Of a stretch of 64,000 nucleotides of DNA, positions 33,423-41,205 are shown piece after piece. The first letter of the stretch is position 1. Every line of letters begins with the position of its first letter. The stretch covers positions 124,001 to 188,000 of the forward strand of contig NZ_BLYI01000062.1 of NCBI RefSeq assembly GCF_016586355.1, given 5' to 3'. Made by a program: the position numbers and the translations under genes. Source of the stretch: Anaerostipes butyraticus. GTDB taxonomy: Bacteria > Bacillota > Clostridia > Lachnospirales > Lachnospiraceae. A model generated the notes under the pieces. That model was not told where the DNA came from, did not search any database, and saw only the letters and a program-made list of their open reading frames with translations.

Positions 33423-34778
33423 CTATCTGTTTTCCGGAAAGGAAAAGGAAAAAACACTGCCCTTTCCTTTCTGGCTTCTGACCCGGATCCGGCCCCCATG
33501 TACTTTCACGATCCACTTCACCATGGAAAGCCCCAGACCGGTTCCTTCTTCTTCCCCTCTGCTTTTATCTTCCCGGTAAAAGCGGTTCCATATCTTGTCC
33601 AGATTTTCCTTCCGGATTCCGATTCCGTCATCTTCCACTTCCCCGTTTACCATTCCATTTTTTTCAAACACCCGGACCCAGACATTGCCGCCTTCCCTTC
33701 CATAAAGGACCGCATTCTGGATCAGATTCATCATCATCCGCATCAACAGCGTCTGGTCTCCCCGCACGATCTGCTGCTCCTGCACATCCACATGGATCGA
33801 AATTCCCCGTCCGGCCGCCTGGCTCTCCATTTCCTCAGAAACGATTTCCGCCAGCATTCCAAAATCCACATCCTCAAACTGTTCCGGATCTGCCATCTTC
33901 TCCTCTCTGGCAATCATGAGCATCTGGGATACCAGGGCCGACATTTTTTTCGCCTGACGCAGTATAACCTGGACTTCTTCTTTCTGTTCCTGACCAAGCT
34001 CCCCGTGTTCCAGAAGATATTCACATTGTGATATCAGAACAGCTACCGGCGTTCTCAGTTCATGAGAAGCATCTGACGCAAATTGTTTTTCCTTTTCAAA
34101 AGATTTCTGAAGCCGCTCAAACATCTCATTAAACCGCTCTGTCAGATGATACATTTCATCCCGGACTTTTGGAAGCGGGAGTCTCTGGCTCAGATCGTCT
34201 CCTCCGCTGATATGATCTGCCCGCTCACAAATATCATCAACCGGACGAAGGGCCCGTTTGGTCATAAAGTATCCGACTGCCCCGATCAGCAGAACGATTC
34301 CCGGAAACAAAATCAGCAGCGCTCTGCGGGCCATTAAAAGAAAAACTTCCATATTATGGATGGATGTGATTCCCCGGACCCATAATGCTTTCCCGTTTCC
34401 ATATGAATAAGCCGCGTCATAGATCATCCACTGCTTCTGCCCATTCTCTATGATCCGTGCATTGTGGGACTGCAGCGCTGTCCGGCTGGGAAAATCAACC
34501 GGCATGCTTCCGTACAGAAGCTGTCCATCCTGATCATAGACGCAAAACATAATGCCGTCATTATAAAATTCCGTATCTCCATCCATATAAAATGTGCCGT
34601 CCTGAAACCGAATATTTCCCACAAAACCAGTCACGGCTCCCTGGACCTCCTCTTCCGTTACCGACAGCCCGGTCACGTTGGTAAAAATAAAGATTCCAGC
34701 CAGCACAATCCCGAGAATGACCGACAGGATTCCCGTATACCAGAGGGTTACTTTCATTTTAATCGAACATTTTCTCAT
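33423..34778 (-). CDS. Sensor histidine kinase
   Basis: The protein has 451 residues. Two membrane segments (about residues 10-32 and 152-174) bracket an extracytoplasmic sensor region. A HAMP domain follows, then the H-box SDASHELRTPVAVL with the phospho-accepting His, the N-box MNLIQNAVLYG and the G-boxes DDGIGIRKENLDKIW and GTGLGLSMVKW. It overlaps its response regulator gene by the four bases ATGA, so the pair is translationally coupled. The signal is unknown. Confidence 0.95.
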   Translation of the reverse strand: MRKCSIKMKVTLWYTGILSVILGIVLAGIFIFTNVTGLSVTEEEVQGAVTGFVGNIRFQDGTFYMDGDTEFYNDGIMFCVYDQDGQLLYGSMPVDFPSRTALQSHNARIIENGQKQWMIYDAAYSYGNGKALWVRGITSIHNMEVFLLMARRALLILFPGIVLLIGAVGYFMTKRALRPVDDICERADHISGGDDLSQRLPLPKVRDEMYHLTERFNEMFERLQKSFEKEKQFASDASHELRTPVAVLISQCEYLLEHGELGQEQKEEVQVILRQAKKMSALVSQMLMIAREEKMADPEQFEDVDFGMLAEIVSEEMESQAAGRGISIHVDVQEQQIVRGDQTLLMRMMMNLIQNAVLYGREGGNVWVRVFEKNGMVNGEVEDDGIGIRKENLDKIWNRFYREDKSRGEEEGTGLGLSMVKWIVKVHGGRIRVRSQKGKGSVFSFSFPENR

Positions 34779-35449
34779 GCTTCTTCCCTCATTACATATC
34801 CTGCGCCTCTTACAGTGTGAATCAGCTTCTGATCGAATCCCTCATCAATTTTCTTCCTCAGATACCGGATGTACACATCGATCACATTGGACCCGCCTTC
34901 AAAATCATAATTCCAGGCGTTTTGTTCAATCTGACTCCTGGACAGGACCACATTCTGATTCCTCATCAGACATTCCAGCACCATAAATTCCTTTGCTGAC
35001 AGGCTGATCTCCTTTCCTGCCCGCCATACCTGCTTTGTATCCCGGTCCAGCACCAGATCCGCGATCTTAAGGCGATTGGATGTATACTGGGGCTTCCGGC
35101 GCATCATCACACGGATTCGTGCCAGCAGTTCATCAAAGGCAAAAGGTTTTACCAGATAATCATCGGCTCCCAGATCCAGCCCTCTGACGCGATCCTCGAT
35201 CCCGTCCCTTGCAGTCAGCATGAGAATCGGCGTATCATCCCCTTTATCCCGGACTTCTTTTAATATTGTCAGACCATCCTTTCCCGGCACCATAATATCA
35301 AGAATCATACCGTCATAAGAAGCCATTTCAATATAGTCCATGGCTTCCAGTCCGTCTTTACAGGCATCTACGCTGTAATTCTCTTTTTCCAGTCTTTTTT
35401 TTAAAACTTCTCTTAAATCTTTTTCATCTTCTACAATCAGCAGTCTCAT
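34775..35449 (-). CDS. OmpR/PhoB-family response regulator
   Basis: This 224-residue protein has a receiver domain (MRLLIVEDEKD, phospho-acceptor Asp in LDIMVPGKDG, and the Lys in YLVKPFAFDEL) and a C-terminal winged helix (SLSAKEFMVLECLM, VDVYIRYLRKK-like, HTVRGAGYVM). The start ATG 35449 gives an exact receiver N-terminus. No Shine-Dalgarno sequence precedes it. A TATAAT -10 element ends only ten bases upstream, so the message is probably leaderless. It is divergent from a lipoprotein gene whose promoter carries an 11-bp-spaced direct repeat. Confidence 0.95.
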   Translation of the reverse strand: MRLLIVEDEKDLREVLKKRLEKENYSVDACKDGLEAMDYIEMASYDGMILDIMVPGKDGLTILKEVRDKGDDTPILMLTARDGIEDRVRGLDLGADDYLVKPFAFDELLARIRVMMRRKPQYTSNRLKIADLVLDRDTKQVWRAGKEISLSAKEFMVLECLMRNQNVVLSRSQIEQNAWNYDFEGGSNVIDVYIRYLRKKIDEGFDQKLIHTVRGAGYVMREEA

Positions 35450-35458
35450 AATGTACTT

Positions 35459-35487
35459 ATTATAATACAATTTGAAATTATCATAAA
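35459..35487 (-). promoter_or_regulatory. Promoter of the two-component operon
   Basis: TATAAT lies at 35459-35464 on the minus strand, with a weak -35 (TTTATG, 35482-35487) at 17 bases. The predicted start is two to four bases before the ATG at 35449. Confidence 0.4.
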
Positions 35488-35499
35488 TATTTTTCTTTT

Positions 35500-35529
35500 T
35501 TTAATTTTATTTTAATGTTTGGGTATTAT
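35500..35529 (+). promoter_or_regulatory. Direct-repeat activator site and -10 element of the lipoprotein gene
   Basis: TTTAAT at 35500-35505 recurs at 35511-35516, an 11-bp period typical of OmpR/PhoB-type regulators. A -10 element TATTAT follows at 35524-35529, so the repeats replace the -35 region. Control by the divergent response regulator is inferred. Confidence 0.45.
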
Positions 35530-35584
35530 GATAAAGACAACATAAAACAAAGCCAATTAAAAAAACAAAAAAGGAGGAATTCTT

Positions 35585-36097
35585 ATGAAAAAAGTATTAT
35601 TATTTTTAGTTTTTACCTTAATGGCAGGCCTTGCACTGACAGGATGCTCTCAGAATGACGGAGGAAACGCAGAAGCCACCACAACACAGGATATCGCCAC
35701 AGAAGCGGCAGACAGCAGCGCAAAAGACAACACAGATGATGCCGGAGCCGCAACAACAGAAAAAGCGGCTTCCACTACCGCTCAGAATACCAACAGCGGT
35801 TCTTATGATTTTTCTTCCTATGAAAAACGGATCGACTCTGTAACCAAAGAAGTGAATAACGCAAAAACAAGCAGCAGCACTAAAACAAATCAGGATCGTT
35901 TCTTCGCTCTGAAGCAGAAGATCAACGCAATCGACAACGACCTGGATTCTCTCGACGATACCTTTGAACACGCTTATGAATCCGGTGATATGACATTCGA
36001 TACGTATAAGAGCAGAGAACGTTCTATTGAAAAATTAGAAGATCAGCTGGATCTGGCCGAAGACGCACTGGAAAACAAATTCGGAATTGATGACTAA
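35585..36097 (+). CDS. Hypothetical lipoprotein, 170 residues
   Basis: A signal peptide with lipobox (LALTGCSQ, Cys 21) is followed by an Ala/Thr/Asp-rich linker to about residue 70. A charged helical region follows (YDFSSYEKRIDSVTKEVNN, then KLEDQLDLAEDALENKFG), likely a small helical bundle or coiled coil exposed outside the membrane. I recognise no named domain. AAAGGAGG precedes the ATG. Its promoter region is shared with the divergent two-component system and contains a direct repeat, so it may be a target of that system. Confidence 0.85.
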   Translation: MKKVLLFLVFTLMAGLALTGCSQNDGGNAEATTTQDIATEAADSSAKDNTDDAGAATTEKAASTTAQNTNSGSYDFSSYEKRIDSVTKEVNNAKTSSSTKTNQDRFFALKQKINAIDNDLDSLDDTFEHAYESGDMTFDTYKSRERSIEKLEDQLDLAEDALENKFGIDD

Positions 36098-36130
36098 AAA
36101 ACTTTTTGCAATTCTCATAAAATCCTATAA

Positions 36131-36166
36131 AAAGAAGAAGCACCCTTTCCCGGGTGCTTCTTCTTT
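36131..36166. terminator. Bidirectional intrinsic terminator
   Basis: AAAGAAGAAGCACCC pairs with GGGTGCTTCTTCTTT around a six-base loop. It can end the lipoprotein transcript on the plus strand and the crh/tRNA transcript on the minus strand. Confidence 0.85.
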
Positions 36167-36199
36167 GCCGCAAACGGCGCAAATACGCCATTTCTTATA

Positions 36200-36272
36200 A
36201 GCCGAAAATCGGACTTGAACCGACGACCCCTTCATTACGAGTGAAGTGCTCTACCGACTGAGCTATTTCGGC
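36200..36272 (-). tRNA. tRNA-Thr (anticodon CGT)
   Basis: A full cloverleaf is readable on the minus strand: acceptor GCCGAAA with TTTCGGC, D-arm GCTCAGTCGGTAGAGC, anticodon stem CTTCA/TGAAG around the loop CTCGTAA, and T-arm GTCGGTTCGAGTCCGAT. The anticodon CGT reads ACG (Thr). The 3' CCA is not encoded. It lies 22 bases after the crh stop. Confidence 0.96.
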
Positions 36273-36293
36273 ATATATGAAAGCATAGAAAAT

Positions 36294-36551
36294 CTATGCT
36301 CCTTTTGTAAGATAATTTTCAATCTGTGAAACAGCTTCTTCTTCATCCACACCGTCTGCTACAACTGTCAGATGGTCGATCTGATAAAGTCCAAGACTCA
36401 TCATCCCCATGATGCTCTTCACATTCACCTGCTTATCGCCTGCTTCAAACAAAATCCTGCTTTCAAATTGACTGGCCATCTGTACGAGAAATGCTATCGG
36501 TCTGTCCTCTTCCTTCAATTCTGCCTGAACTTTGACATTCTTAGAAATCAT
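36294..36551 (-). CDS. crh: Crh-like HPr-family protein lacking His15
   Basis: This 85-residue HPr fold keeps the regulatory serine at exactly residue 46 (VNVKSIMGMMSLG), the site phosphorylated by HprK. At residue 15 it has Glu (EEDRP) where HPr has the phosphotransfer His (HARP). It therefore cannot carry phosphate for the sugar PTS and should act like Bacillus Crh, a regulatory partner in carbon catabolite control. Location supports this: crh follows whiA and rapZ here as in Bacillus, and the hprK gene is in the same cluster. The start overlaps the whiA stop (ATGA). Confidence 0.87.
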   Translation of the reverse strand: MISKNVKVQAELKEEDRPIAFLVQMASQFESRILFEAGDKQVNVKSIMGMMSLGLYQIDHLTVVADGVDEEEAVSQIENYLTKGA

Positions 36552-37474
36552 TCTCTTCCTCCTAATCTCATCTCTTCTGCCATTCTGCTTATTTTCTTCA
36601 GCCGGTGATTCACTCCCGACTTCCCTACCGGGGGATCCAGCATATCACCCAGCTCCTTCAAGGTAGCTTCTGGATTCTCCAGACGCAAATAAGCAATGTC
36701 CTGTAAGCCCTGATTCAAATGATGAAGACCCTTATGATCCATAATGTACTTAATGTCCTCTACCTGCTTCATCGCAGCAGAAACCGTCTTGCTGATATTG
36801 GCCGTCTCGCAGTTTACACGGCGGTTGACCCGATTACGCATCTCCTTCAGAATCCGGACATTCTCAAACTCCATCATCGCTACGTGAGCTTCCATAAGGC
36901 TCAATACATCCGAAATCTTAGCCCCTTCTTTGATGTATACAACGTAATACTTTTTCCGCAAAACAATTTTAGCATCTAAATCAAAAAAATTCAAGACTTC
37001 TTTTAACTGATCCGCAGTTTTTTTATCCGTTGAAACGATTTCAAAATGATAGTTTTTTTCTGGATCACTCATGGATCCTGCGGCCTGGAAAGCTCCTCTG
37101 ATATATGCTCTCTTGCAGCACGTATTCTGAAGGACCAGACCAAAATCCTCATGCTCCAGTAATTTCACTGCCTTCAATAATAAAACACAATCAGGATGGT
37201 TGTCAATACTTACTGTATAATTTCGACTTTTTTTTAGAAAATCATTTCGGCTGATTTCGATTCTCGCCTGTATCCCAAACACTTTTTTGACCAGCGTATA
37301 AAACCGTTTGGCCACATAAACCATTTCTGTGTGGATCTTTATGGAATACTGCCCGTCTTCTTTCCTGATCTCTCCGCAGAATTTCAGAAACCCGGCCAGC
37401 TCTGCAAGTCTGCAGTGTCTGGCGCTGGTTTCATTTCTTGATAATTCTTCTTTTACATTGCTTGAAAATGACAT
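36548..37474 (-). CDS. whiA: WhiA, DNA-binding division/sporulation factor
   Basis: WhiA (308 residues) combines a degenerate LAGLIDADG endonuclease-like N-terminal domain (RLAELAGFLKFCGEI, CCKRAYIRGAFQAAGSM) with a C-terminal helix-turn-helix (ATLKELGDMLDPPVGKSGVNH). It influences cell division and, in actinomycetes, sporulation genes. It sits between rapZ (three bases) and crh (four-base overlap), the classical arrangement. Confidence 0.97.
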   Translation of the reverse strand: MSFSSNVKEELSRNETSARHCRLAELAGFLKFCGEIRKEDGQYSIKIHTEMVYVAKRFYTLVKKVFGIQARIEISRNDFLKKSRNYTVSIDNHPDCVLLLKAVKLLEHEDFGLVLQNTCCKRAYIRGAFQAAGSMSDPEKNYHFEIVSTDKKTADQLKEVLNFFDLDAKIVLRKKYYVVYIKEGAKISDVLSLMEAHVAMMEFENVRILKEMRNRVNRRVNCETANISKTVSAAMKQVEDIKYIMDHKGLHHLNQGLQDIAYLRLENPEATLKELGDMLDPPVGKSGVNHRLKKISRMAEEMRLGGRE

Positions 37475-37477
37475 TTG

Positions 37478-38332
37478 CTACCTCGTTATATCCCTATGCT
37501 CTACTTTCACAGAATATGGCATTTTTTTCAGCTCCTTTGCCAGGGCATTGGCAATGGTCACTGACCTGTGTTTTCCGCCGGTACATCCCACGCCGATGAC
37601 CAGATTATATTTTCCTTCTTTGATATAATTCGGGATCAGAAATTCCAGCATATCGTAGAGTTTGTCCAGAAATTCCCCTGCTTCCTCATACTTCATGACA
37701 AAATCCTGGATGGGTTTGTCATTTCCTGTCAGAGGCCGCAGTTTCAGATCATAATATGGATTCGGCAGAAACCGGACATCAAAAACAAGATCCACATCTG
37801 CCGGTATTCCAAACTTAAATCCAAAAGATACGACCGCGATCTGAAAACGTTCATTTACTTCTCCATCTACATAAATGCGGTCAATTTCTTCTTTCAGCTC
37901 ACGAATCAGAAGCTGGCTGGTATCAATTACATATGTTGCTTTTTTCAGCAGGAATTTCATTTCCTCCCGCTCTTTGGCAATCCCGTCTTCTACTCTTCCG
38001 TCCCGTGACAGCGGATGATTCCGCCTTGTCTCTTTATACCGCTTCAGCAGAATCCGGTTGCTGGCATTCAGAAACAGAATTTCAAAAGAGATTCCCATAT
38101 CTTTGATCTCCTGAAGCTTCTGTTCCAGTTCCTTAATCCCTTCTCCGCTTCTGATATCGATTCCCAGAGCAACATTCTGGATCTTTACTGTTTTATCCAG
38201 TGTAATCTGCGCAAACTTATCCAGCAGTTCCACAGGAAGATTGTCCACGCAGAAATATCCTATATCTTCCAGCATTTTGAGAGCACTGCTTTTTCCTGCT
38301 CCTGACATGCCTGTAACGATTACAAATCTCAT
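37478..38332 (-). CDS. rapZ: RNase adapter protein RapZ / nucleotide-binding protein YvcJ
   Basis: This 284-residue P-loop protein begins with the Walker A motif GMSGAGKSSALKML. It has the conserved IRSGEGI region and the C-terminal VGVGCTGGKHRSVTIA. In enterobacteria RapZ steers small RNA decay in amino-sugar metabolism; in Firmicutes the homologue YvcJ hydrolyses nucleotides and affects competence. It is co-transcribed with murB and whiA. Confidence 0.97.
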   Translation of the reverse strand: MRFVIVTGMSGAGKSSALKMLEDIGYFCVDNLPVELLDKFAQITLDKTVKIQNVALGIDIRSGEGIKELEQKLQEIKDMGISFEILFLNASNRILLKRYKETRRNHPLSRDGRVEDGIAKEREEMKFLLKKATYVIDTSQLLIRELKEEIDRIYVDGEVNERFQIAVVSFGFKFGIPADVDLVFDVRFLPNPYYDLKLRPLTGNDKPIQDFVMKYEEAGEFLDKLYDMLEFLIPNYIKEGKYNLVIGVGCTGGKHRSVTIANALAKELKKMPYSVKVEHRDITR

Positions 38333-38343
38333 AGTTCTCCTCT

Positions 38344-39252
38344 TTAAAACCGGCCGACTCTTTTTACTTCCGGTTCCAGTACAACATCAAATTTTTCTTT
38401 TACAATTCTCTGCACATCCCCGATCAGCTGCATAACATCTGCTGCCGTCGCGTGATCCTGATTGACTACAAATCCACAGTGCTTATCAGAAACTCTGGCA
38501 CCTCCAACCTGGTATCCCCGAAGTCCTGCGTCCTGAATCAGCTTACCTGCAAAATATCCTTCCGGACGTTTAAAAGTGCTGCCGGCACTTGGAAGCTCCA
38601 GCGGCTGTTTTGTCCTTCTGGCTGCGGAATACTTATCCATCAGGGCTTTGATCTGCTCGGGGTCTCCTTTTTCCAGAGCAATGGTCCCGCTCAGCACCAC
38701 ATATCCATTTTTCAAAATATTACTGGTACGATACCCAAGTTCCAGATCCTGTGCCGGGATCGTCTTTACTTCTCCTTCCGGCGTAAGAACATCCACTTCT
38801 TTTAAGACCTGTACCATCTCGCCTCCGTAAGCACCTGCGTTCATGACCACAGCTCCTCCAAATGTGCCCGGGATTCCTCCGGCGAACTCAAATCCCGTCA
38901 GTTCTTCTGTCTGAGCAGCCTTTGCGGCTGTGCTCAGAAGAGTTCCTGCCTGGATGGTCAGCTCATTTCCGCTGACCTCAATGCCGCTGAAATTTTTATA
39001 AATCTGGAGCACAATACCGTCCATTCCCTGATCTGCCACCAGAAGATTACTTCCATTTCCAAGGACAAACAATGGAAGCTTTTCTTTCTTCGCAATGGAG
39101 CAGACATGTGCAATATCCTCTGTTGTCTTTGGGATTATGAAGATATCTGCAGGTCCTCCGATGCGAAATGTCGTATGCCTGCACATCGGCTCATTGACCA
39201 GAACCTGATCTTCCTCCAGTACTTCTTTTAACTGTTCGATTACTGTATCCAT
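38344..39252 (-). CDS. murB: UDP-N-acetylenolpyruvoylglucosamine reductase
   Basis: MurB (302 residues) uses FAD and NADPH to make UDP-N-acetylmuramic acid in the cytoplasm. The FAD-binding PCMH region carries TFRIGGPADIF, LGNGSNLLV and FAGGIPGTFGGAVVMNAGAY. The C-terminal domain ends with VGGARVSDKHCGFVVN, where type II MurB enzymes keep the catalytic Ser region (SAGSTFKRP) and shorter C-terminus. It begins 19 bases after the glucokinase stop. Confidence 0.97.
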   Translation of the reverse strand: MDTVIEQLKEVLEEDQVLVNEPMCRHTTFRIGGPADIFIIPKTTEDIAHVCSIAKKEKLPLFVLGNGSNLLVADQGMDGIVLQIYKNFSGIEVSGNELTIQAGTLLSTAAKAAQTEELTGFEFAGGIPGTFGGAVVMNAGAYGGEMVQVLKEVDVLTPEGEVKTIPAQDLELGYRTSNILKNGYVVLSGTIALEKGDPEQIKALMDKYSAARRTKQPLELPSAGSTFKRPEGYFAGKLIQDAGLRGYQVGGARVSDKHCGFVVNQDHATAADVMQLIGDVQRIVKEKFDVVLEPEVKRVGRF

Positions 39253-39271
39253 GATTCCTCCATTCTGTCTC

Positions 39272-40207
39272 TTATGAGAGCATCAGGCTTGCCGCTCCAT
39301 AGATTCCGGCATCATTACCCAGAGTCGCAAGCACAAATTTTCCCTCTTTTGCCTTTCCAAATGTATATGTACCAAAATGTCTGGAGACAGCATCCAGAAG
39401 GATCTGCCCGGCCTTAGATACGCCTCCTCCGATAACAAATACTTCAGGATCTACCATCAGCGCGATATTTCCCAATGCCAGTGCCAGCTTCTGCCCCAGT
39501 TTGTCTACCTGCTCTGCCGCAAAAGCGTCTCCTTCTTTTGCAAGATCAAAAATGTCTTTGGCCGTAATATTTTCCATGCTGCGCAGTGCCGTATCTGCAT
39601 CACTTTTTTCCAGCGCTTTCTTTGTCTCATATACAATTCCGGTCGCAGATGCGTATAATTCCAGGCATCCGGTCTTTCCGCAGTTGCACACTCTGTCATC
39701 TGCCGGATCCACTGTCATATGTCCGATCTCTCCGCCGTATCCGCGGCTTCCATCTACGATATGTCCGTCAATAATGATTCCTCCTCCGACGCCGGTTCCC
39801 AGGGTTACCATGACCGCACTTTTGTAATCCGCCGCGGCTCCTGTCCAGAGTTCTCCCAGCGCGGCTACATTTGCGTCATTGCTGACTTTTACCGGACATC
39901 CGATCATTTCAGACAATTCTTCTCCTACATTTACGCTTCCCCATCCCAGGTTCACACATTCATTTACTTTCGTAAATTCAAGCACAGCTCCCGGCACTCC
40001 GACTCCGGCTCCGGCCAGCTCTTCCTTTGAAATATTGTTCTTTGCCGCATTTTCTTTCACCGCATTTCCAATATCCTGAAGGATATACTTTCCGTTCTCT
40101 TCCGTTCTTGTCGGAATCTCCCATTTTTCCATCAGTGTGCCGTCTTCAGAAAACAGCCCCAGCTTTACTGTCGTTCCTCCAACATCAATTCCATAGATCT
40201 TTTTCAT
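39272..40207 (-). CDS. glcK: ROK-family glucokinase
   Basis: This 311-residue kinase begins with the phosphate loop GIDVGGTTVKLGLF. It carries the ROK zinc motif CNCGKTGCLELYAS with GEIGHM just before it, and the catalytic Asp in NDANVAALGE. It phosphorylates glucose to glucose 6-phosphate. Its ATG overlaps the hprK stop by one base. This links it to carbon-catabolite control, since glycolytic intermediates stimulate HprK. Confidence 0.95.
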   Translation of the reverse strand: MKKIYGIDVGGTTVKLGLFSEDGTLMEKWEIPTRTEENGKYILQDIGNAVKENAAKNNISKEELAGAGVGVPGAVLEFTKVNECVNLGWGSVNVGEELSEMIGCPVKVSNDANVAALGELWTGAAADYKSAVMVTLGTGVGGGIIIDGHIVDGSRGYGGEIGHMTVDPADDRVCNCGKTGCLELYASATGIVYETKKALEKSDADTALRSMENITAKDIFDLAKEGDAFAAEQVDKLGQKLALALGNIALMVDPEVFVIGGGVSKAGQILLDAVSRHFGTYTFGKAKEGKFVLATLGNDAGIYGAASLMLS

Positions 40208-41151
40208 TATTTTTCTCCCTCCCTGATCTGTCCTGTGACACGTTTATATAATTCTTCCGCTGCATTATATCCCATCTTCTTCTGTCTGTGATTGATCGCA
40301 GCGGTTTCCACAATAATGGCCAGGTTTCTTCCCGGACGGATCGGAAGTGAATGAGCCACTACCTTGTTTCCAAGATATTCCACATATTTTTCTTCCAGAC
40401 CGAGCCGGTCATAATCTGTCTCTTTGTTCCAGTCTTCCAGCTGAATGACCAGATCAATATTCTGGGTCATTCTCACGCTTTCGACTCCAAACAGTTTTCT
40501 GACGTCAATAATTCCAATTCCCCTTAATTCTATAAAAAATCTTGTAACTTCCGGAGAAGATCCGACAAGCGTTTCTTTGCTGACCCTCTTGATCTCAACA
40601 ACATCGTCTGATACCAGACGGTGTCCGCGCTTGATCAGCTCCAGCGCTGCCTCACTCTTTCCGATTCCGCTCTCACCCGTGATCAGGATTCCTTCACCGA
40701 AAACATCTACCAGCACACCATGGATGGAAATGCTTGGCGCAAGTTCCACGCCCAGCCACCGGATTACCTCTGCCATAAACTCAGAAGTCGTCTCTCTGGA
40801 TATGAGGATCGGCACGTTATATTTCTTTGCAATATAGGTCATGCGGTTATTCGGTTCCAGATTGTTGCAAAAGACAAGACATGGAATCCCGGCGCTGAAA
40901 AGCCGTTCAAAGATAATTCCTTCTGCTGCGTCATCTTTGCGGATCTCCTGCAGATACAGGTATTCCACATTTCCTATGATCTGTATGCGTTTGTTCGAAA
41001 AATGCTCAAAAAAACCTGCCAGCTGAAGTGCCGGACGATTGATCTCTGCCTGTGTGATAAAAATCTCACGGGTATTGATTTCCGGAATGACTTCCTTCAG
41101 GTTCAGTTGTTTTGTCATGTCGTATACAGAAACTTTATGTTCTTTATTCAT
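40207..41151 (-). CDS. hprK: HPr kinase/phosphorylase
   Basis: HprK phosphorylates Ser46 of HPr and Crh when sugars are abundant, and reverses this when they are not. The 314-residue protein has the P-loop ITGESGIGKSEAALELIKRG and the downstream RLVSDDVV. The HprK signature ELRGIGIIDVRKLFG and the C-terminal PGRNLAIIVETAA are also present. A likely substrate, the Crh-like protein, is encoded five genes downstream. GGAGGGATC precedes the ATG. Confidence 0.97.
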   Translation of the reverse strand: MNKEHKVSVYDMTKQLNLKEVIPEINTREIFITQAEINRPALQLAGFFEHFSNKRIQIIGNVEYLYLQEIRKDDAAEGIIFERLFSAGIPCLVFCNNLEPNNRMTYIAKKYNVPILISRETTSEFMAEVIRWLGVELAPSISIHGVLVDVFGEGILITGESGIGKSEAALELIKRGHRLVSDDVVEIKRVSKETLVGSSPEVTRFFIELRGIGIIDVRKLFGVESVRMTQNIDLVIQLEDWNKETDYDRLGLEEKYVEYLGNKVVAHSLPIRPGRNLAIIVETAAINHRQKKMGYNAAEELYKRVTGQIREGEK

Positions 41152-41205
41152 ATCGATAGATCCCTCCTTACTTTCCAGATATAATTATGTTTATTTTATC
41201 ATATT

